Shown here: positions 38,883-47,715 of the stretch, piece after piece
How positions within the stretch are numbered: the stretch's first letter is position 1
Layout of the letters: each line of letters starts with the position of its first letter
DNA from: CAYWVR01 sp964461715
Lineage (GTDB): Bacteria > Planctomycetota > Phycisphaerae > FEN-1346
NCBI GenBank assembly: GCA_964461715.1
Contig: CAYWVR010000003.1
Location: 62,001 to 126,000, forward strand
DNA length: 64,000 nt
Reading direction: 5' to 3'
Made by a program: the position numbers and the translations under genes
Notes under the pieces: model-generated
Seen by the model: only the letters and a program-made list of their open reading frames with translations
Database searches by the model: none
What the model was told of the DNA's origin: nothing

Positions 38883-40673
38883 TCAGGCGGTGGGTACGAG
38901 GGCGCGCTCGCGGTGCCGCGCAAGCCGGGAGCGCAGAGCCGCGGCGGCGGCACGGTCGGCCGGGCGGGCATTGACCTCGGCCTCGGCCAGGAGGGTGTCG
39001 GCCCGCGCGAGGAGCGGATGGTCCGGCGGCGCGTCGCGCTGGATCGCCTTGGCGGCGAGGAGGCGGCCCACGTTCAGCCGCGGGTCCTCTCCCAGGTCCC
39101 GCCCGCGCGCGTCGACCAGGCCCTCGAGCGGCACGGCCTCCAGGATTTGCTCGGTGAGCCGCGCGAAGATCTCCAGGTGCACCGGCACCAAATCCGGCCG
39201 CCCCGTCGACGTCTGATGCCCGGTGATGAGCGGCAGCGGAAGGTAGACGTCGCGGAGGTCCCCGACCAAGGCCGCCCGCACGAAGAATTCGTAGTCCTGG
39301 CCGCGCGGGAATGCGGCGTCGTAGGGCCCGAGGCGGTCGTAGAGGTCGCGGCGGACGAGGGCCGTCGCGTCGATGATCGCGCACCCGCGGAGCATGGAGG
39401 CGGCGGGGCCTTCGAGGCCCGCGGTGCGGCCCCGTCGCACCTCGACAACGCGTCCCGCCTCGTCCGTCTGGAGCCAGTCGCCATGGACGATCGTGGCCGA
39501 GGGGTCGCGTGCGACGGCCTCCACCTGGGCGGCGATCCGCCCGGGGAGCGACCGGTCGTCCGACCCGATCCATGCGATCCACGCGCCCCGCGCCTCGGCC
39601 AGGACGCGGTTCCGAGCGGCGGGCCGGCCCGCGTGCTCCATCGCGACGAGGCGGACCCGCGGGTCCTCCAGGTGCGGCCACACGGCTTCGCCCGTCCCAT
39701 CGGTCGAGCCGTCGTCGACGACGACGATTTCGAGGGGGGCGTACGTCTGGCGCCGGTGGCTCTCGATGCACGGGCCGACGTCGCGCTCGCGGTTATAGAC
39801 AAAGATACCCACGGTGACGAGCGGAGGACTCTCGACGCGCACGTGCGACCGGGGATCCCGTTCGCCTGCCCCCGGGGCAACCACCACGCCGCCGTCGATC
39901 TCCGCCGGCCGTCCCGTCGCCGCGCTCACGCGCGAGGCGACCTCCTCGGCCGACGGACCGCTGCCGCGCGAGAGGACCGCCGCCAACGTGCCGCCGGGCT
40001 TCAGGACGGAAACGGCTCCGTCGTACGCTTCGGCCAGGGCGGGCGCGGGCCAGAGGACAACGGCGTCGGCCTGCCCTTCCCCGAGCGCCGACGCGTCGTG
40101 GGCGACGGCACACCCGCAGGACGTATCGAGGAAGGCGGCGACCTCGTCCGGCGGGTCGCCCAGCAGGAAGACGTCACCCGTACACAGCTCCCCCAGCCGC
40201 GCGATCCGCTGCCACGTCGGAACGGTCAGGCCGCGCGGCGGGGCGACGAGAATCTCCGTGAGCGCGTCGAGCGCGCCGGGCCCGTCGTCGTCGGGCACCA
40301 CGTGGATGCGGGCCCGGCCCGCGGGCGGCGGGGCGGTTCGGCGCACGTGGGCGGCCGCCCCGGGCGTCGGCACCACGAGGTCCCCGACGAGCCGCCAAAA
40401 GTCCGGCCCCGGCAGGTGTCGCGCTTCGTCCGCGCCGAGCCGAAGGACCGCCCCCGGCAGCCACGCCGCCGTCGGGCGGGCGAGGAGCGCATCGAGCAGC
40501 GGGCCGGCGCCCTCGAACCAGACCCGCCCGGCCCCGTCGAGAGCCGGGAGCGCCTCCTCGATCGTCGCGTCGCCGCGCATCAGACGCAGGGCAAGCGGCG
40601 GGGTGGCGGCGGCGCGGCGGAAGAACTCCCGCGACCCCGCGAACGTCCGCGCTATGACGACGGCAACCTGCAT
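38883..40673 (-). CDS. GT2-family glycosyltransferase with unusual N-terminal domain (copy 2)
   Basis: A 596-residue protein. Residues 1-about 280 form an N-terminal domain shared in outline with the next upstream gene (VVIARTFAGSREFF, RVWFEGAGPLLDALL) plus a methyltransferase-like remnant segment (LWPAPALAEAYDGAVSVLKPGGTLAAVL). The GT-A domain begins near 287 (VTVGIFVYNRERDVGPCIESHRRQTYAPLEIVVVDDGSTDGTG), with AWIGSDDRSLPGR as the metal-site region. A helical tail ends the protein. AGGAGG is 4 bases from the ATG, which lies inside the upstream gene (22-base overlap). Confidence 0.83.
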   Translation of the reverse strand: MQVAVVIARTFAGSREFFRRAAATPPLALRLMRGDATIEEALPALDGAGRVWFEGAGPLLDALLARPTAAWLPGAVLRLGADEARHLPGPDFWRLVGDLVVPTPGAAAHVRRTAPPPAGRARIHVVPDDDGPGALDALTEILVAPPRGLTVPTWQRIARLGELCTGDVFLLGDPPDEVAAFLDTSCGCAVAHDASALGEGQADAVVLWPAPALAEAYDGAVSVLKPGGTLAAVLSRGSGPSAEEVASRVSAATGRPAEIDGGVVVAPGAGERDPRSHVRVESPPLVTVGIFVYNRERDVGPCIESHRRQTYAPLEIVVVDDGSTDGTGEAVWPHLEDPRVRLVAMEHAGRPAARNRVLAEARGAWIAWIGSDDRSLPGRIAAQVEAVARDPSATIVHGDWLQTDEAGRVVEVRRGRTAGLEGPAASMLRGCAIIDATALVRRDLYDRLGPYDAAFPRGQDYEFFVRAALVGDLRDVYLPLPLITGHQTSTGRPDLVPVHLEIFARLTEQILEAVPLEGLVDARGRDLGEDPRLNVGRLLAAKAIQRDAPPDHPLLARADTLLAEAEVNARPADRAAAAALRSRLARHRERALVPTA

Positions 40674-42211
40674 GCGGCCTCCTGGAGCCCCCGGCCCTCG
40701 GTCACGCCCGCCTCGCGGAGATGGCGCGCGGCCAGAGCGTAGATCGGATGCCCTTCCTCGCCGAGGCAGAGCCGCCCCAGGGCGAGGAGCCGGCGCCCGA
40801 GGGCCCGGTGCGGGTTTTCGTGCAAATAGCGTGCCAGGGGCGGCGTCACGCCTTCGACGCCGAATCGCGCCACCAGCCGCTCGACGATCGGCACGAACCC
40901 GTCGAGTGCGATTCGAAGGTTCCCGGGCTTCGCGGGCCCGCGGTGGTTGACGATGAGCGTCGCGGGGACGTGCCGAAGGACAACGTCGCCCGCCTCGGCC
41001 AAGCGCGTCCAGAGCTCGTAATCCTCGCACCGGACGAACCGCGGATCGTACCCCCCGAACCGCGCCATCAGGGCCCGCCGAACCATCACAGACGTGTGCA
41101 GGATGGGGCAGATGCCCGTCAGACTCGCCACGAGCATCCACGGCAGGTCCGCCGCCCGGACGTCCCGATACCGTCGGTGCTGGATGACGCGGCCGGTCGG
41201 GTCGACCAGGAGCGCGTCGGAGAAGAAGAGGTCGGCCTCGGGATGGGCCTCGGCGGCCTCGGCCAGGACGCGGGCCCGATTCGGCGTGTCCTCATCGTCG
41301 GCGTCGAGCCAAAGGACGTACTCGCCCCGCGCCTCGCGAAGCCCCGTGTTGCGGGCGCCCACTTGACCGACGTGGTCGATGTATAAATACCGTACGCGCG
41401 CGTCGTCGAAATGCGCCCGGACGCGGCCGCCCGTCCCGTCGGTCGAGCCATCGTCGACGACCAGGATCTCTTCGAGCGGATACGTCTGCCGCCGCAGGCC
41501 GGCCAGCGCCCGGTCGATCGTCGCGGCCCCGTTGTAGACGGGGATGACGGCGGAGATGGAGACGGGCGCGGGTGCGGGCGGCGCCTCGGCAGGGCCGGAA
41601 ACGTCACCATTCACCTCGACGCGCGCGCCGCGGCCCACCAAGTCGGGCCACGTGATGTGGGTATCGGCTTCGGACGGGTCGTTCGCGAGCGTCCGACCGT
41701 AGGAGACGGTCAGGTACGCGCCCAACTCCCGCGGGGCGCGCGGGTCGACCCACACGCGTCCCGCCGCTTCCTCGGCCACGCGCCGGATGGCGTCCCAGGC
41801 CTCGACGGACGCGTCGGCCACCCCCTTGACGACCAGAGCCTGGAGCGTCGCAAGGTCAGGGGCGACACTGGCGCGGAAGGCGCCGACCTCCGGAAGAAGC
41901 GATTCGTGGTCGATCACGATCTCGCCGACGATGCGGTCGGCGTCGGGCGGCAGGGCCGCCAGGTCCGCCCGATGCGCGTGCAGGTACGCCCGAGGCAGGT
42001 GCGCCGCGACGGGCATCCCGGCAAGCGCGGAGAGGACCGGTCCCGCGCCCTCGAACCAGATTCGGTCAGCGGCGGCGAGCGCGGCCAGGGCCTCCCGCGG
42101 GTCCGCGTCGCTGCGCACCAGCGTCGTGCGGACCTGCGGATGGGCCGTCGCGGCCGCCAGCAGCGGTCGGGTGGTCTCAAACGTCCGGGTCACGACGAAA
42201 GCGAGGTGCAT
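40652..42211 (-). CDS. GT2-family glycosyltransferase with unusual N-terminal domain (copy 1)
   Basis: A 519-residue protein. Residues 1-about 215 match the first part of the downstream gene in layout (FVVTRTFETTRPLL, DRIWFEGAGPVLSALA). The GT-A domain starts near 219 with ISAVIPVYNGAATIDRALAGLRRQTYPLEEILVVDDGSTDGTG, has the DxD site LWLDADDEDTPNR, and ends with PRFVRCEDYELWTRLAEAGDVVLRH. GGAAGG is close to the ATG. It lies 38 bases after the flgL stop and begins the glycosyltransferase cassette. Confidence 0.85.
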   Translation of the reverse strand: MHLAFVVTRTFETTRPLLAAATAHPQVRTTLVRSDADPREALAALAAADRIWFEGAGPVLSALAGMPVAAHLPRAYLHAHRADLAALPPDADRIVGEIVIDHESLLPEVGAFRASVAPDLATLQALVVKGVADASVEAWDAIRRVAEEAAGRVWVDPRAPRELGAYLTVSYGRTLANDPSEADTHITWPDLVGRGARVEVNGDVSGPAEAPPAPAPVSISAVIPVYNGAATIDRALAGLRRQTYPLEEILVVDDGSTDGTGGRVRAHFDDARVRYLYIDHVGQVGARNTGLREARGEYVLWLDADDEDTPNRARVLAEAAEAHPEADLFFSDALLVDPTGRVIQHRRYRDVRAADLPWMLVASLTGICPILHTSVMVRRALMARFGGYDPRFVRCEDYELWTRLAEAGDVVLRHVPATLIVNHRGPAKPGNLRIALDGFVPIVERLVARFGVEGVTPPLARYLHENPHRALGRRLLALGRLCLGEEGHPIYALAARHLREAGVTEGRGLQEAACRLPSS

Positions 42212-42249
42212 GGCGACCTTCCCGGCGCGAGCGGCGCCCGACGCGGCGC

Positions 42250-43674
42250 CTAGAGGTAATCGAGGAGCGAGAGGCGCAGCAGGTGGGCGGCGCTCGTGAG
42301 TGTCATCTCGTAGAGCGTCTGACGGCGGGCCAGCTCCGTGGCCACCTGGACGACGTCGGCGTTCTCGAGGGCCGCCGTCTGGTCGGAGGCGAACGCCTCG
42401 AGGTTCTCCAGGCTCTCGTCGAGCGATGCGAGGGCCCCGAGCCGCGCGCCGCACATGACCTGGCCCTTGGTGAGCCCGTCGGAGACCTCCGTCAGGGCGC
42501 CGATCCCGCGGTTGATCGCGTCGAGATGCTCCTCGCTACTGAGGCCCTGGGCGTTCAGGAGTGCGTCGCGCACCGACATCATCGCCCCGAACAGGTCGTA
42601 CGTCCCCTCGACCGTGACGGGCTCGACGCCGGTCCGAACGATGCCGGTCGCATCGACGTAAAGGACGCGCCGGTCGTTGTCCCAGTCGATCACAACCTGG
42701 TTCGGGTCGGCGAAGTTGATGACGACGGGCGAGCTTCCGTTGAGGGACATGCGGCCGGTGGCCTGGATGCCGACCGTGCCGACGAAGCCGTCGACGATGC
42801 CGGTCGTGTCGACGTAGACGGTCTCGCCGCCGGGGGCCGTGACGGCCAGGCGCGTCTCGGTCCGGTCGAAGGAGACCGCCTCGCCGCCGTCGAGACGCAA
42901 CGTGCCGGCGGGAACGTCGATCTCGAGGGTGTGGCCGTTGCCGAGGATCGCGTCGGCGGTGGCGCTGTCGGCGGCAGGCGCGACCCCGCTCGCCCCCAGA
43001 TACGTCGTCGCTTCGTGCGTCAAGGTCAGGCACGACTCGCCGCGCACGCTGGGCGTGCCGACGCCCGGGGCGGCGCCGGTCGCTCCGTGGAACTCGGGCG
43101 GCCGCCGGGCGGCGCTTCGGAACACGTCCTCGCCCACCAGCACCCCCGCGTACTTCACGCCGCGCGACACCGGCACCTCCACCGCGTGGTAGCTGCCGGC
43201 GTAGCGGACGCCGACGATCACCTCGCCGTCGCGCTCCAGCTCGTAGGGCGGGGCGGCGGAGTTCGACCCGGCAAACAGGTACTGGCCCCGGTGCCGCGTG
43301 TTCGCCAGCGACACCACCTGCCCGAGAAGGGAATCGATCTCGTGGGCGAGGGCCTCGCGGCTAGCCGCGGAGTAGGTGCCGGTGGCGCCCTGGGCGGCGA
43401 GGGTGCGGACGCGAGCCAGCGCCTCGGAGATCTGGCCGACGACGCTCGAGGCCACGCTCAGCGAATCGCTGACAGTGCCGATGTTGTTGCGGTAGGCCCC
43501 GAGGGTGTGCGTCTCGGTCCGCAGACCGAGCATGCGGAAGGCATCGGCCGGGGCATCACTGGCGCGCCGCACGCGCGACCCGGAGGCGATCATCTCCTGG
43601 AGCCGGGCCAGCGCCGCCGTATGCTTCGCCAAGGCCGACTGCGTCCCGCTGATAATCGTGCCCCAACCGGCCAT
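42250..43674 (-). CDS. flgL: Flagellar hook-filament junction protein FlgL (HAP3)
   Basis: A 474-residue flagellin-like protein that joins hook and filament after export by the flagellar type III system. The N-terminal helix (MAGWGTIISGTQSALAKHTAALARLQEMIASGSRVRRASDAPADA) and the C-terminal helix (SLENLEAFASDQTAALENADVVQVATELARRQTLYEMTL) are the D0/D1 signatures. The central region is longer than in enteric FlgL (about 317 residues), giving an extra beta-rich domain. GAGGTGAGG precedes the ATG. It follows flgK by 68 bases, the largest gap within the flagellar run. Confidence 0.9.
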   Translation of the reverse strand: MAGWGTIISGTQSALAKHTAALARLQEMIASGSRVRRASDAPADAFRMLGLRTETHTLGAYRNNIGTVSDSLSVASSVVGQISEALARVRTLAAQGATGTYSAASREALAHEIDSLLGQVVSLANTRHRGQYLFAGSNSAAPPYELERDGEVIVGVRYAGSYHAVEVPVSRGVKYAGVLVGEDVFRSAARRPPEFHGATGAAPGVGTPSVRGESCLTLTHEATTYLGASGVAPAADSATADAILGNGHTLEIDVPAGTLRLDGGEAVSFDRTETRLAVTAPGGETVYVDTTGIVDGFVGTVGIQATGRMSLNGSSPVVINFADPNQVVIDWDNDRRVLYVDATGIVRTGVEPVTVEGTYDLFGAMMSVRDALLNAQGLSSEEHLDAINRGIGALTEVSDGLTKGQVMCGARLGALASLDESLENLEAFASDQTAALENADVVQVATELARRQTLYEMTLTSAAHLLRLSLLDYL

Positions 43675-43742
43675 GCCTCACCTCGTCTCCCCAGTCGCGG
43701 CCGGCCCGGACGGCCGCCGCGCGCGTTCGTGCCGAAAGTTCG

Positions 43743-45689
43743 TCAGACGATCTCCAGGAGGTACGACCGGGTCCGCTCGACGGCCGAGAGGTACTTGGCG
43801 ATGCCCTGGAACATCCGCTCGAAGACGAGCAGCCGGGCGGCTTCGGCGTTGACGTCCACGCCGCTGATGTCCTCGCGCTGGTTAAAGAGCTGCTCGACGA
43901 CGCCCCGGATGGCCTCCTGCCGGCCGCGGCGGATGCCGACCCACTGTCCGACCGTGGAGACGATGCGGCGGTGAGCGTCCTCGAACGTGGCATCGTCGAG
44001 GGTCTCGATCGGCTCGTCCGAGAGGGCGGCCATGCGAAGCACGTTGAAGTTGTCGACGTCCCCCGCGCCGCGCGTCGTGGCCAGCCCGCCGCTGTCGTTC
44101 CGCAACGACGCCACCACGCTCATCGTCCGGGCCGAGGCGCCCGCGAAGAAGGTGTTGACACCGGCGGCGGCGAGGAGGCCCGTCGGGTCGCTGTTGGCGA
44201 CCGCCTCCAGCGTGAACGTCTCGCCGTCGATCAGGGCGCCCATCGACATCGTCACCTGGATGCCGTCGGCCACGTCCAGCCGGTCGCCGGCGGGGTAGCC
44301 GAGACCGACCGCCAAGGTGCGGACCAGCTCGCCGCCCACGTTGCGGACCTCGATCTCCAGGCCGTCGGTCACGCCGACGGTGCCGGTGCCGCGCACGGTG
44401 CACGTGAAGGTCTCGTTGGATTCGGCCTCGTAGAGACCTTCGAGCGTCGGGCTGGAGCTGCCCGTCAGGTTGTCCGTCAGGACGACGCCCGGCAGGAAGT
44501 CGAAGACGTAGCCCGCGTTGGCCTCGACGTGGAGGCGCGTGTCGCGGACGCCGGCGCTCAGACCCGGGAGGGCATCGAGCGCGGCAGCGACGTCCGCCAG
44601 CGTCTGCGTGGCGGGGTCGACGGCCACCCCCACGCGCGTGACGGCGCCGGTGGCCTTGCTCGTCAGGCGCACCGTGAGCGTGCCCGCCTCGACGGGCAGC
44701 GGCCAGTCGGCCAGCACCCCGTCCGGCGAGGGCAGCCCGTCGATGGAGGTGAAGCTGCCATCGGTGCCGATACCCTGGACGTGGACGGCGTTGACGCGGC
44801 GGATCATCTCGAAGGCGAGGGTGTCGAGGCGGTCCGAGACGATCGGAAGCAGGTCGTTCTTCAGGGCCAGAAGCCCGCCGAGCTTCCCGCCGCGGACCGA
44901 GTCGTCGTAGTAGTGAGCGTCGCCGGCCGAGACGCCGATCATCTCGTCGCCGCAGTGGTCGACCTCGATCGGCGTGTGCGTGCCGCGCAGCACCGCCACC
45001 GTCCCGAAGACCTGGATGGTGTACGTGCCGTTCTCGCCGGGGGCAACGTCGACCTCGGCGAGGCGCGAGAGCTCCAGGACAGCCTGGTCCCTCAAGTCCT
45101 GGAGGTTCGAGTCCGCCACGCCGCGCACGTTCAGGCCCTGGATCTGGTCGTTAAGGTCGGCGATCTTCTCGGTGAGGTTGTTGAGGTCGTCGGCGACCTG
45201 GCGGGCCTGGATGAGAATGTTCGAGCCGAGAGTGTCGAGCGACGCGCCGACAGCCTGGAACTGGGCGGCAAGGGCGTCGCCGGACCAGACGACCTCCTCC
45301 CGGAGGGCGTCGCTGTCGGGCTGGACGGACAGCCCCTGGAGGGCCGTGAAGAAGCGGCCCATGGCCCCGGTCAGTCCGTCGACCGAGAGGTCGCCGAGGA
45401 GGTTCTCGACGGTGGCCAAGGTTTCGAGCTCTTGGTCGACTTGGCCCATCTCGGGCATCTGGCCGCGCAGGGCCCGCTCCAGAAGCTGGTCGATGATGCG
45501 GTCGACACCCCGGACCTCGGCCCCGCCGCCGATCGCGAGGGCCGTGGCCTTGGTCCCGGCGACGGGCACGATGGCGGCCTCCTGGCGATGGTAGCCCTCG
45601 GTGGAGGCATTGGCGATGTTGTTGCCGATGACCTCGATCGCCCGCTGGGCGACGTCCAGGCCGTTCAGTCCGATGATCATGTCCGACAT
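43743..45689 (-). CDS. flgK: Flagellar hook-associated protein FlgK (HAP1)
   Basis: A 648-residue hook-filament junction protein. The N-terminus GLNGLDVAQRAIEVIGNNIANASTEGYHRQ is diagnostic, followed by the rod-like LLERALRGQMPEMGQVDQELETLATVENLLGD. The C-terminus ISGVDVNAEAARLLVFERMFQGIAKYLSAVERTRSYLLEIV is the matching D0 helix. The middle (about 340-560) contains extra beta domains relative to enteric FlgK. The start MSDMIIGLN was chosen over an upstream in-frame ATG because it lies just after the flgN stop, with GAGGCG nearby. Confidence 0.94.
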   Translation of the reverse strand: MSDMIIGLNGLDVAQRAIEVIGNNIANASTEGYHRQEAAIVPVAGTKATALAIGGGAEVRGVDRIIDQLLERALRGQMPEMGQVDQELETLATVENLLGDLSVDGLTGAMGRFFTALQGLSVQPDSDALREEVVWSGDALAAQFQAVGASLDTLGSNILIQARQVADDLNNLTEKIADLNDQIQGLNVRGVADSNLQDLRDQAVLELSRLAEVDVAPGENGTYTIQVFGTVAVLRGTHTPIEVDHCGDEMIGVSAGDAHYYDDSVRGGKLGGLLALKNDLLPIVSDRLDTLAFEMIRRVNAVHVQGIGTDGSFTSIDGLPSPDGVLADWPLPVEAGTLTVRLTSKATGAVTRVGVAVDPATQTLADVAAALDALPGLSAGVRDTRLHVEANAGYVFDFLPGVVLTDNLTGSSSPTLEGLYEAESNETFTCTVRGTGTVGVTDGLEIEVRNVGGELVRTLAVGLGYPAGDRLDVADGIQVTMSMGALIDGETFTLEAVANSDPTGLLAAAGVNTFFAGASARTMSVVASLRNDSGGLATTRGAGDVDNFNVLRMAALSDEPIETLDDATFEDAHRRIVSTVGQWVGIRRGRQEAIRGVVEQLFNQREDISGVDVNAEAARLLVFERMFQGIAKYLSAVERTRSYLLEIV

Positions 45690-45691
45690 GG

Positions 45692-46213
45692 CTAGCGCCT
45701 CGCGTCCACCAGGCCGCGCTCCGGATGCCACGGCGCGGTGCCGTCGGTTCGATATGTGCGGGTCGTCCCGCTGCGGGAAAAGAGGCCCTGGAGAAGCTCG
45801 CGGTTGACGCGGGCGACCTGGGCCAGGAGGACGGCCGTGCGCAGGTGGCGCCGGCGGACGGCCTCGGTCACCTCGCGGATGCGCGTGCGGCGCTCCTCGA
45901 GATCGCGGGCATCCGGCCCACCGAGCGCATCGGCAATGCGGCCGAGCGTGGCCGCCTCGGCGCCCAGGCCCAGCCGGGCGCCCAGGCGGAGGCGCTCGGC
46001 GTCGCAGCGGCGCTCCGCGTCGTCGAGGCTCGCGCGCGTGCGGCCGAGACGGACGAGGAGATTCTCCACCGCGTCGTCGTCGCGGGCGCGGACCGCGTCG
46101 GCCAGGTCGGCCAGCTCCTCGAGGGCGCCCTCCTGAAGGGCCACGGCCTCGTCGAGGACGTCCAGAAGGACCTGGGCGGAGGCTTCTTCATGGTTACGCC
46201 GCACGGGCTTCAT
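45692..46213 (-). CDS. flgN: FlgN-family flagellar export chaperone
   Basis: A 173-residue helical protein in the canonical FlgN position just before flgK. Features include LLDVLDEAVALQEGALEELADLADAVRARDDDAVENLLVRL, IREVTEAVRRRHLRTAVLLAQVARVNRELLQGLF, a C-terminal amphipathic helix that in FlgN binds FlgK/FlgL tails, and a disordered end. Sequence similarity in this family is low, so the assignment rests on length, helical pattern and position. The ATG overlaps the flgJ stop by 4 bases. Confidence 0.78.
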   Translation of the reverse strand: MKPVRRNHEEASAQVLLDVLDEAVALQEGALEELADLADAVRARDDDAVENLLVRLGRTRASLDDAERRCDAERLRLGARLGLGAEAATLGRIADALGGPDARDLEERRTRIREVTEAVRRRHLRTAVLLAQVARVNRELLQGLFSRSGTTRTYRTDGTAPWHPERGLVDARR

Positions 46214-46569
46214 GCTCCATGCTCCATGTGGACGGGCGGCTCCGGGGTACCGCGGCCGGCCTCGAAGCGGCGGATCAGGTCCTCGGCCAGGCCCAACCCG
46301 CCCCGCGACGCCAGGTCCCGGGCCAGGTGCATCCAGAAGAGCCCCTCGACCTGCTCGGTGCCCGCGCCGGAGAGGAACTCGCACTTCGGGATCGTCCGCC
46401 GCATCTCCTCCAGCAGCCGCTCCAAAAGGACGGATTCGAAGTCGCGGGCCGCCTTCTGAAGGGCGGCGGGGTCGGCGGCGGCGGCCTGGAAGCGGCGGGC
46501 AAGGTCCGCCCCTCGGGCCCCGAGGGCGGCCGTGGCGTCGGCAGTGAGCGGCGTCAGAAGTTCGTTCAT
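46210..46569 (-). CDS. flgJ: Flagellar rod-binding protein, FlgJ N-terminal type
   Basis: A 119-residue protein equal to the rod-binding domain of FlgJ: ALQKAARDFESVLLERLLEEMRRTI and GLFWMHLARDLASRGGLGLAEDLIRRFE. The C-terminal muramidase domain of enteric FlgJ is absent, as in many phyla, so wall opening for the rod must come from another enzyme. It lies 14 bases after flgI and overlaps flgN by 4 bases. Confidence 0.87.
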   Translation of the reverse strand: MNELLTPLTADATAALGARGADLARRFQAAAADPAALQKAARDFESVLLERLLEEMRRTIPKCEFLSGAGTEQVEGLFWMHLARDLASRGGLGLAEDLIRRFEAGRGTPEPPVHMEHGA

Positions 46570-46583
46570 GGCCTCATGTCCCG

Positions 46584-47708
46584 CTACATCGGCTTCAGCT
46601 CGGCCTGGAGGGCCCCCGCCTGGCGCAGGGCCTCGAAGATCGAGATCAGGTCGCGCGGCGTCAGGCCCATCGCGTTCAGGGCCCGGGCCAGCTCGGAGAC
46701 CGAGACCTGGCGCGGCACGACGTGGAGGGTGCCCTGCTCCTCGACAGCCGTGATCTCGGTCCGCTGGGTCCGCTCGCTCGTGCCCGCCCGCGAGAACGGA
46801 AGCGGCTGCGAGATATAATCCTTCTCCTGGGTGATGATTGAGAGGTTCCCGTGCGAGATCGCCACGGTCGAGATGCCCACGTTCTCGCCGACAACGACCG
46901 TGCCCGTCCGCTCGTTGATGACGACCACGGCGGGCGTGTCGACCTGGACCTCGAGACCCGTCACGCGATCGATGAACGTCGCGAGGCCCGCCCGCGTCAG
47001 GTCCGGCGGCAGGTGCAGACGGACCGTGCCCGGGTCGAGCGTCTCGGCGGTGCGGGGGTAGACGGCGTCGACGGCGGTGCGGATCTCCTCGGCCGTGGTG
47101 AAGTCCGGGTTGCGGAGGTTGAGGGTCACGGACCCGGCCTCGACGAAGCGGGCCAGTTCCTCGCGCTCGACGTTGGCCCCGCCGGGGATGCGACCGACAG
47201 TCGTGTGGTTCGTCGAGACGCTGCTGCGGTCGCCGGAGGCCGAGAACCCACCGAGCAGAAGCGGCCCGTGGGCCACGGCGTAGACCTCGGCATCGGCACC
47301 CTTGAGGGGCGTGATGAGGAGCGTCCCGCCCTGGAGACTCTCGGCCCCGCCGATGGCCGAGACCTCGACATCGAGCGTCTGGCCGCACCGGGCGAACGGC
47401 GGAAGCTCGGCCCGGACCATGACCGACGCGATGTTCTGGCCCTCCAGGTCGGCCGGGTCGATGGCGATGTGCTCGCGGCGGAGGACGTTCGCCAGGACGC
47501 GGCGCGTCAGCGGCGAGGCGTCGCCCGTCCCCGCGAGGCCCACCACGAGGCCGTAGCCCTGCAAAGGGTTCGAGCGGACGCCCTGGAGGTCGACGATATC
47601 CTTGATCCGCTCGGCCGCGCAACTGGCCGCAAGCGCCGCCCCGCAAACCGCGGCCGCAACGAGGGCCGCGGATATCCTGAATATGGCCTGGGTGTCTACA
47701 CGCATCAT
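46584..47708 (-). CDS. flgI: Flagellar P-ring protein FlgI
   Basis: A 374-residue periplasmic protein forming the P ring around the rod in the peptidoglycan layer. It has a signal peptide (about 1-30), then RIKDIVDLQGVRSNPLQGYGLVVGLAGTGD, a family hallmark, and ARALNAMGLTPRDLISIFEALRQAGALQAEL at the end. Length is standard. It follows flgH by a few bases. The first of two adjacent ATGs is taken as the start. Confidence 0.96.
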   Translation of the reverse strand: MMRVDTQAIFRISAALVAAAVCGAALAASCAAERIKDIVDLQGVRSNPLQGYGLVVGLAGTGDASPLTRRVLANVLRREHIAIDPADLEGQNIASVMVRAELPPFARCGQTLDVEVSAIGGAESLQGGTLLITPLKGADAEVYAVAHGPLLLGGFSASGDRSSVSTNHTTVGRIPGGANVEREELARFVEAGSVTLNLRNPDFTTAEEIRTAVDAVYPRTAETLDPGTVRLHLPPDLTRAGLATFIDRVTGLEVQVDTPAVVVINERTGTVVVGENVGISTVAISHGNLSIITQEKDYISQPLPFSRAGTSERTQRTEITAVEEQGTLHVVPRQVSVSELARALNAMGLTPRDLISIFEALRQAGALQAELKPM

Positions 47709-47715
47709 CCGCCCC

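Noticed and set aside
43675..43742. Possible second sigma-54 promoter before flgL (minus-strand TCGGCACGAACGCGCG)
   Set aside because: The -24 part is fair, but no GC dinucleotide lies at the required 10-base distance and the TTGC element is absent.
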